A stretch of 64,000 bases of DNA from positions 7,197,524 through 7,261,523 of the forward strand of contig CP036434.1 of assembly GCA_007751475.1 (NCBI GenBank), given 5' to 3'. The DNA comes from Saltatorellus ferox. GTDB lineage: Bacteria; Planctomycetota; UBA1135; GCA-002686595. Both the position numbers and the translations under genes were made by a program. Positions 61,709 to 64,000 of the stretch are shown here, one piece after another. The first letter of the stretch is position 1; each line of letters begins with the position of its first letter. The notes beneath the pieces were generated by a model that was not told where the DNA came from, searched no databases, and saw only the letters and a program-made list of their open reading frames with translations.

Positions 61709-61958
61709 CCGCGAGGGCGAGCCTCGCGCGGGCGGCTCAGCCCCCTGCGGGGCCCGAGGTGCGGCCGGGGCGGCCTGCGGCCGCCATGAAGCCGATCGGG
61801 GAGACGGATGGGAGATCACAGGTAGATCCTGCGGGACAGTTCTGTTCTACTTGGAGCGTTTGGCCCGGCCCGCGCACGCTGCGAGCCCGGCTGCCCTGAT
61901 TTCGACTTCCAGCACCAGGTCCGGCACCGGGCCCGCTCCAGCCTCTCCCCCAAGCCCC

Positions 61959-64000
<2,042 letters not shown>

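Larger units (their letters stand above)
60841..61771. repeat. About 930-bp imperfect inverted repeat with hairpin arrays
   Basis: The interval between the divergent starts at 60760 and 61959 is mostly one inverted repeat, centred near 61330. The left arm (60841 to about 61301) and right arm (about 61370 to 61771) align end to end, including GGCATTCGATGCATTGGCAG-type and CGTTCGCGCGAA-type blocks. The left arm holds a second direct copy (61078-61133 and about 61197-61255) of a segment present once in the right arm. The centre has CCGAGGT repeats. Short open frames cross it, but none has a family or start context that convinces. Bases 60761-60840 and 61772-61958 show no feature beyond possible promoters. 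Confidence 0.85.

Noticed and set aside
60977..61899. Frames of 185 and 121 codons inside the long inverted repeat
   Set aside because: They translate hairpin arrays and repeated palindromes into Arg/Ala-rich sequence; no family, and the DNA itself shows structural, not coding, constraint.

Overview
The window is about 64 kb of GC-rich bacterial chromosome, densely coded on both strands. It most likely comes from a member of the Planctomycetota, possibly the deep Saltatorellus/Engelhardtia-like group. This is inferred from the gene repertoire: many large secreted proteins (beta-helix, beta-propeller, LamG, HEAT), several sharing one C-terminal module; an ECF sigma factor fused through a membrane helix to carboxypeptidase-regulatory-like domains; BlaI/M56 regulation of a non-beta-lactamase gene; and mostly weak Shine-Dalgarno signals. 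No rRNA, tRNA, CRISPR array, transposase or prophage gene was recognised.

Layout. 1-8.6 kb: end of a GH17-like glycosidase, an orphan histidine kinase, a double SGNH acetylesterase-like protein and secreted proteins of unknown role, with a strong bidirectional hairpin between convergent genes. 8.7-12.6 kb: a BlaI repressor, an M56 (BlaR1-like) protease and a secreted coiled-coil protein form an operon behind a BlaI-type operator. 12.7-15 kb: an atypical transketolase. 15-20 kb: a secreted beta-helix gene flanked by two copies of a 102-bp palindrome, then the sigma-factor fusion. 20-25 kb: zinc-ribbon, HEAT and LamG proteins.

25-32.6 kb is a peptidoglycan-processing cluster: LysA, a class A beta-lactamase-like hydrolase, a class C hydrolase fused to a NamZ-type exo-muramidase, a VanX-type D-Ala-D-Ala dipeptidase and, divergently, an Amidase_3 enzyme. 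Together they could cut muropeptides, recycle D-Ala-D-Ala and make diaminopimelate-derived lysine. An MltA lytic transglycosylase lies at 49.7 kb. 32.8-36 kb holds a single-domain response regulator, a GNAT enzyme and a full-length beta-helix protein whose internally deleted relative sits at 7.9 kb.

36-43 kb is a tightly packed minus-strand operon: topA, an endonuclease/exonuclease/phosphatase-family protein, a class V aminotransferase, a glycerophosphodiesterase and a prolyl iminopeptidase-like hydrolase. A structured leader precedes folE2, which is followed by hemB; maf, secreted and lipoprotein genes, an SDR, mltA and a MOSC protein follow. 52-60.8 kb holds TPR, membrane and beta-propeller proteins and a HEAT/hydrolase/cytosolic metallopeptidase group. 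60.76-61.96 kb has no convincing gene and is mostly one long imperfect inverted repeat carrying arrays of small hairpins whose stems show compensatory changes. carB then runs off the right edge.

The strongest candidates for undescribed biology are the hairpin-array inverted repeat, the intergenic palindrome families, the BlaI/M56/coiled-coil operon and the internal-deletion beta-helix paralogue.
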